From Aradus depressus (taxonomy: Eukaryota > Arthropoda > Insecta > Hemiptera > Aradidae): a stretch of 64,000 nucleotides of DNA. This document shows, one piece after another, positions 63,690 through 64,000 of this stretch. The DNA lies in NCBI GenBank assembly GCA_963662175.1, contig OY759217.1, positions 19,284,562-19,348,561 of the forward strand, in the 5' to 3' direction. Under the pieces are notes generated by a model that saw nothing but the letters and a program-made list of their open reading frames with translations, was not told where the DNA came from and ran no database searches. The position numbers were made by a program, and so were the translations under genes. Numbering within the stretch: position 1 is the first letter of the stretch; the number at the start of each line of letters is the position of its first letter.

Positions 63690-63990
63690 AAAAATGTATT
63701 TGTTATACATTCGTCGAATAGTTGCCATGTAACTTTTTCCCAATAGGTGTCGCACTTATTGGGTTCAGGATACACATTTGTTACATAATATATAGGTATC
63801 TTATTTAAGGACTTGACCCCACTCTCTCTATTGGCCAATTTCACTAAAAATCTACAAGTTTTCTCCTAATTGGGTCCGGGGAATCCACTTATAAAATTTC
63901 GTGTCGAAACGTCATCACAGTTATTAAGGTTTTTGAGTTCATTCCCCACCGATTCTCTAATTATTGTTTGTTAACCCTGAGTGTTAATTT
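63690..63990 (+). repeat. R1-derived duplicated unit, copy 2 (no SINE)
   Basis: Aligns with 60640-60785 plus 61137-61390 and lacks the S1 SINE and a roughly 55-bp C-rich block. Confidence 0.75.
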
Positions 63991-64000
63991 TTTTTTTCTT

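Overview
This window looks like repeat-packed, AT-rich nuclear DNA from an invertebrate, most likely an arthropod and probably an insect. The lineage is an inference from the element types (Jockey-like LINEs, tRNA-derived SINEs, mariner, pogo, piggyBac and hAT relatives, and Penelope-like or retrozyme-like termini); no marker gene fixes the species. There is no operon structure, no bacterial signal and no complete host gene. The only host-gene piece I can support well is a 67-nt signal-peptide exon on the minus strand at 40978-41044, so much of the window may be intron. Most small open frames lie inside repeats or minisatellites and start at GTG or TTG; I do not annotate those as genes.

The most interesting content is a set of hammerhead-ribozyme (HHR) motifs. 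At least seven sequence families (A-F and H, plus a weak G) share one architecture: a CUGANGA core, one extra nucleotide, a short helix II, GAAA, a short self-complementary helix III and a U-H cleavage site. Helix III is AGCCGGCU in A, ACCGGU in B, AGUACU in C, AACCGGUU in D and ACUAUAGU in H. The motifs sit in fold-back elements of about 0.2-0.7 kb. Five of these are bounded by target-site duplications (TSDs) of 10-17 bp: 9989-10254, 14966-15561, 18571-19130, 45389-46097 and 59536-59837. A sixth, 59865-60044, abuts the last one. Most carry two ribozymes head to head. The layout fits the known HHRs of Penelope-like elements and retrozymes, but no reverse transcriptase for them is visible here.

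Layout: 0-3 kb, a 28-bp minisatellite with a SINE inserted, then LINE and HHR remnants. 3-9 kb, repeat R1 copies, an S1 SINE and a 5'-truncated LINE. 8.8-10.4 kb, a TIR element holding a 36-bp array and a B fold-back. 11-14 kb, a long-TIR element with an internal LINE tail, then a pogo-like MITE and a 66-bp array. 15-20 kb, A, E and B HHR elements. 20-28 kb, LINE relics, SINEs and R1/R2. 28-31 kb, a dead mariner-like transposon with long TIRs. 33-40 kb, a 171-bp array, SINEs, and a piggyBac-like MITE nested in a SINE. 41-46 kb, the host exon, a LINE tail, D/E/C HHR elements and a hAT fragment. 47-50.5 kb, a 94-bp satellite and a LINE tail whose zinc motif has expanded into a 48-bp array. 51-54 kb, a duplicated unit with a filled and an empty SINE site. 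54.2-58.5 kb, a full-length Jockey-like LINE with both ORFs open and an 11-bp TSD. 59-64 kb, adjacent A and D HHR insertions, SINEs, R1 and a final LINE tail.

The only apparently intact autonomous machinery is the 54.2 kb LINE. The other LINE pieces are 5'-truncated, two SINE families could be its clients or those of relatives, and the mariner transposase is broken.
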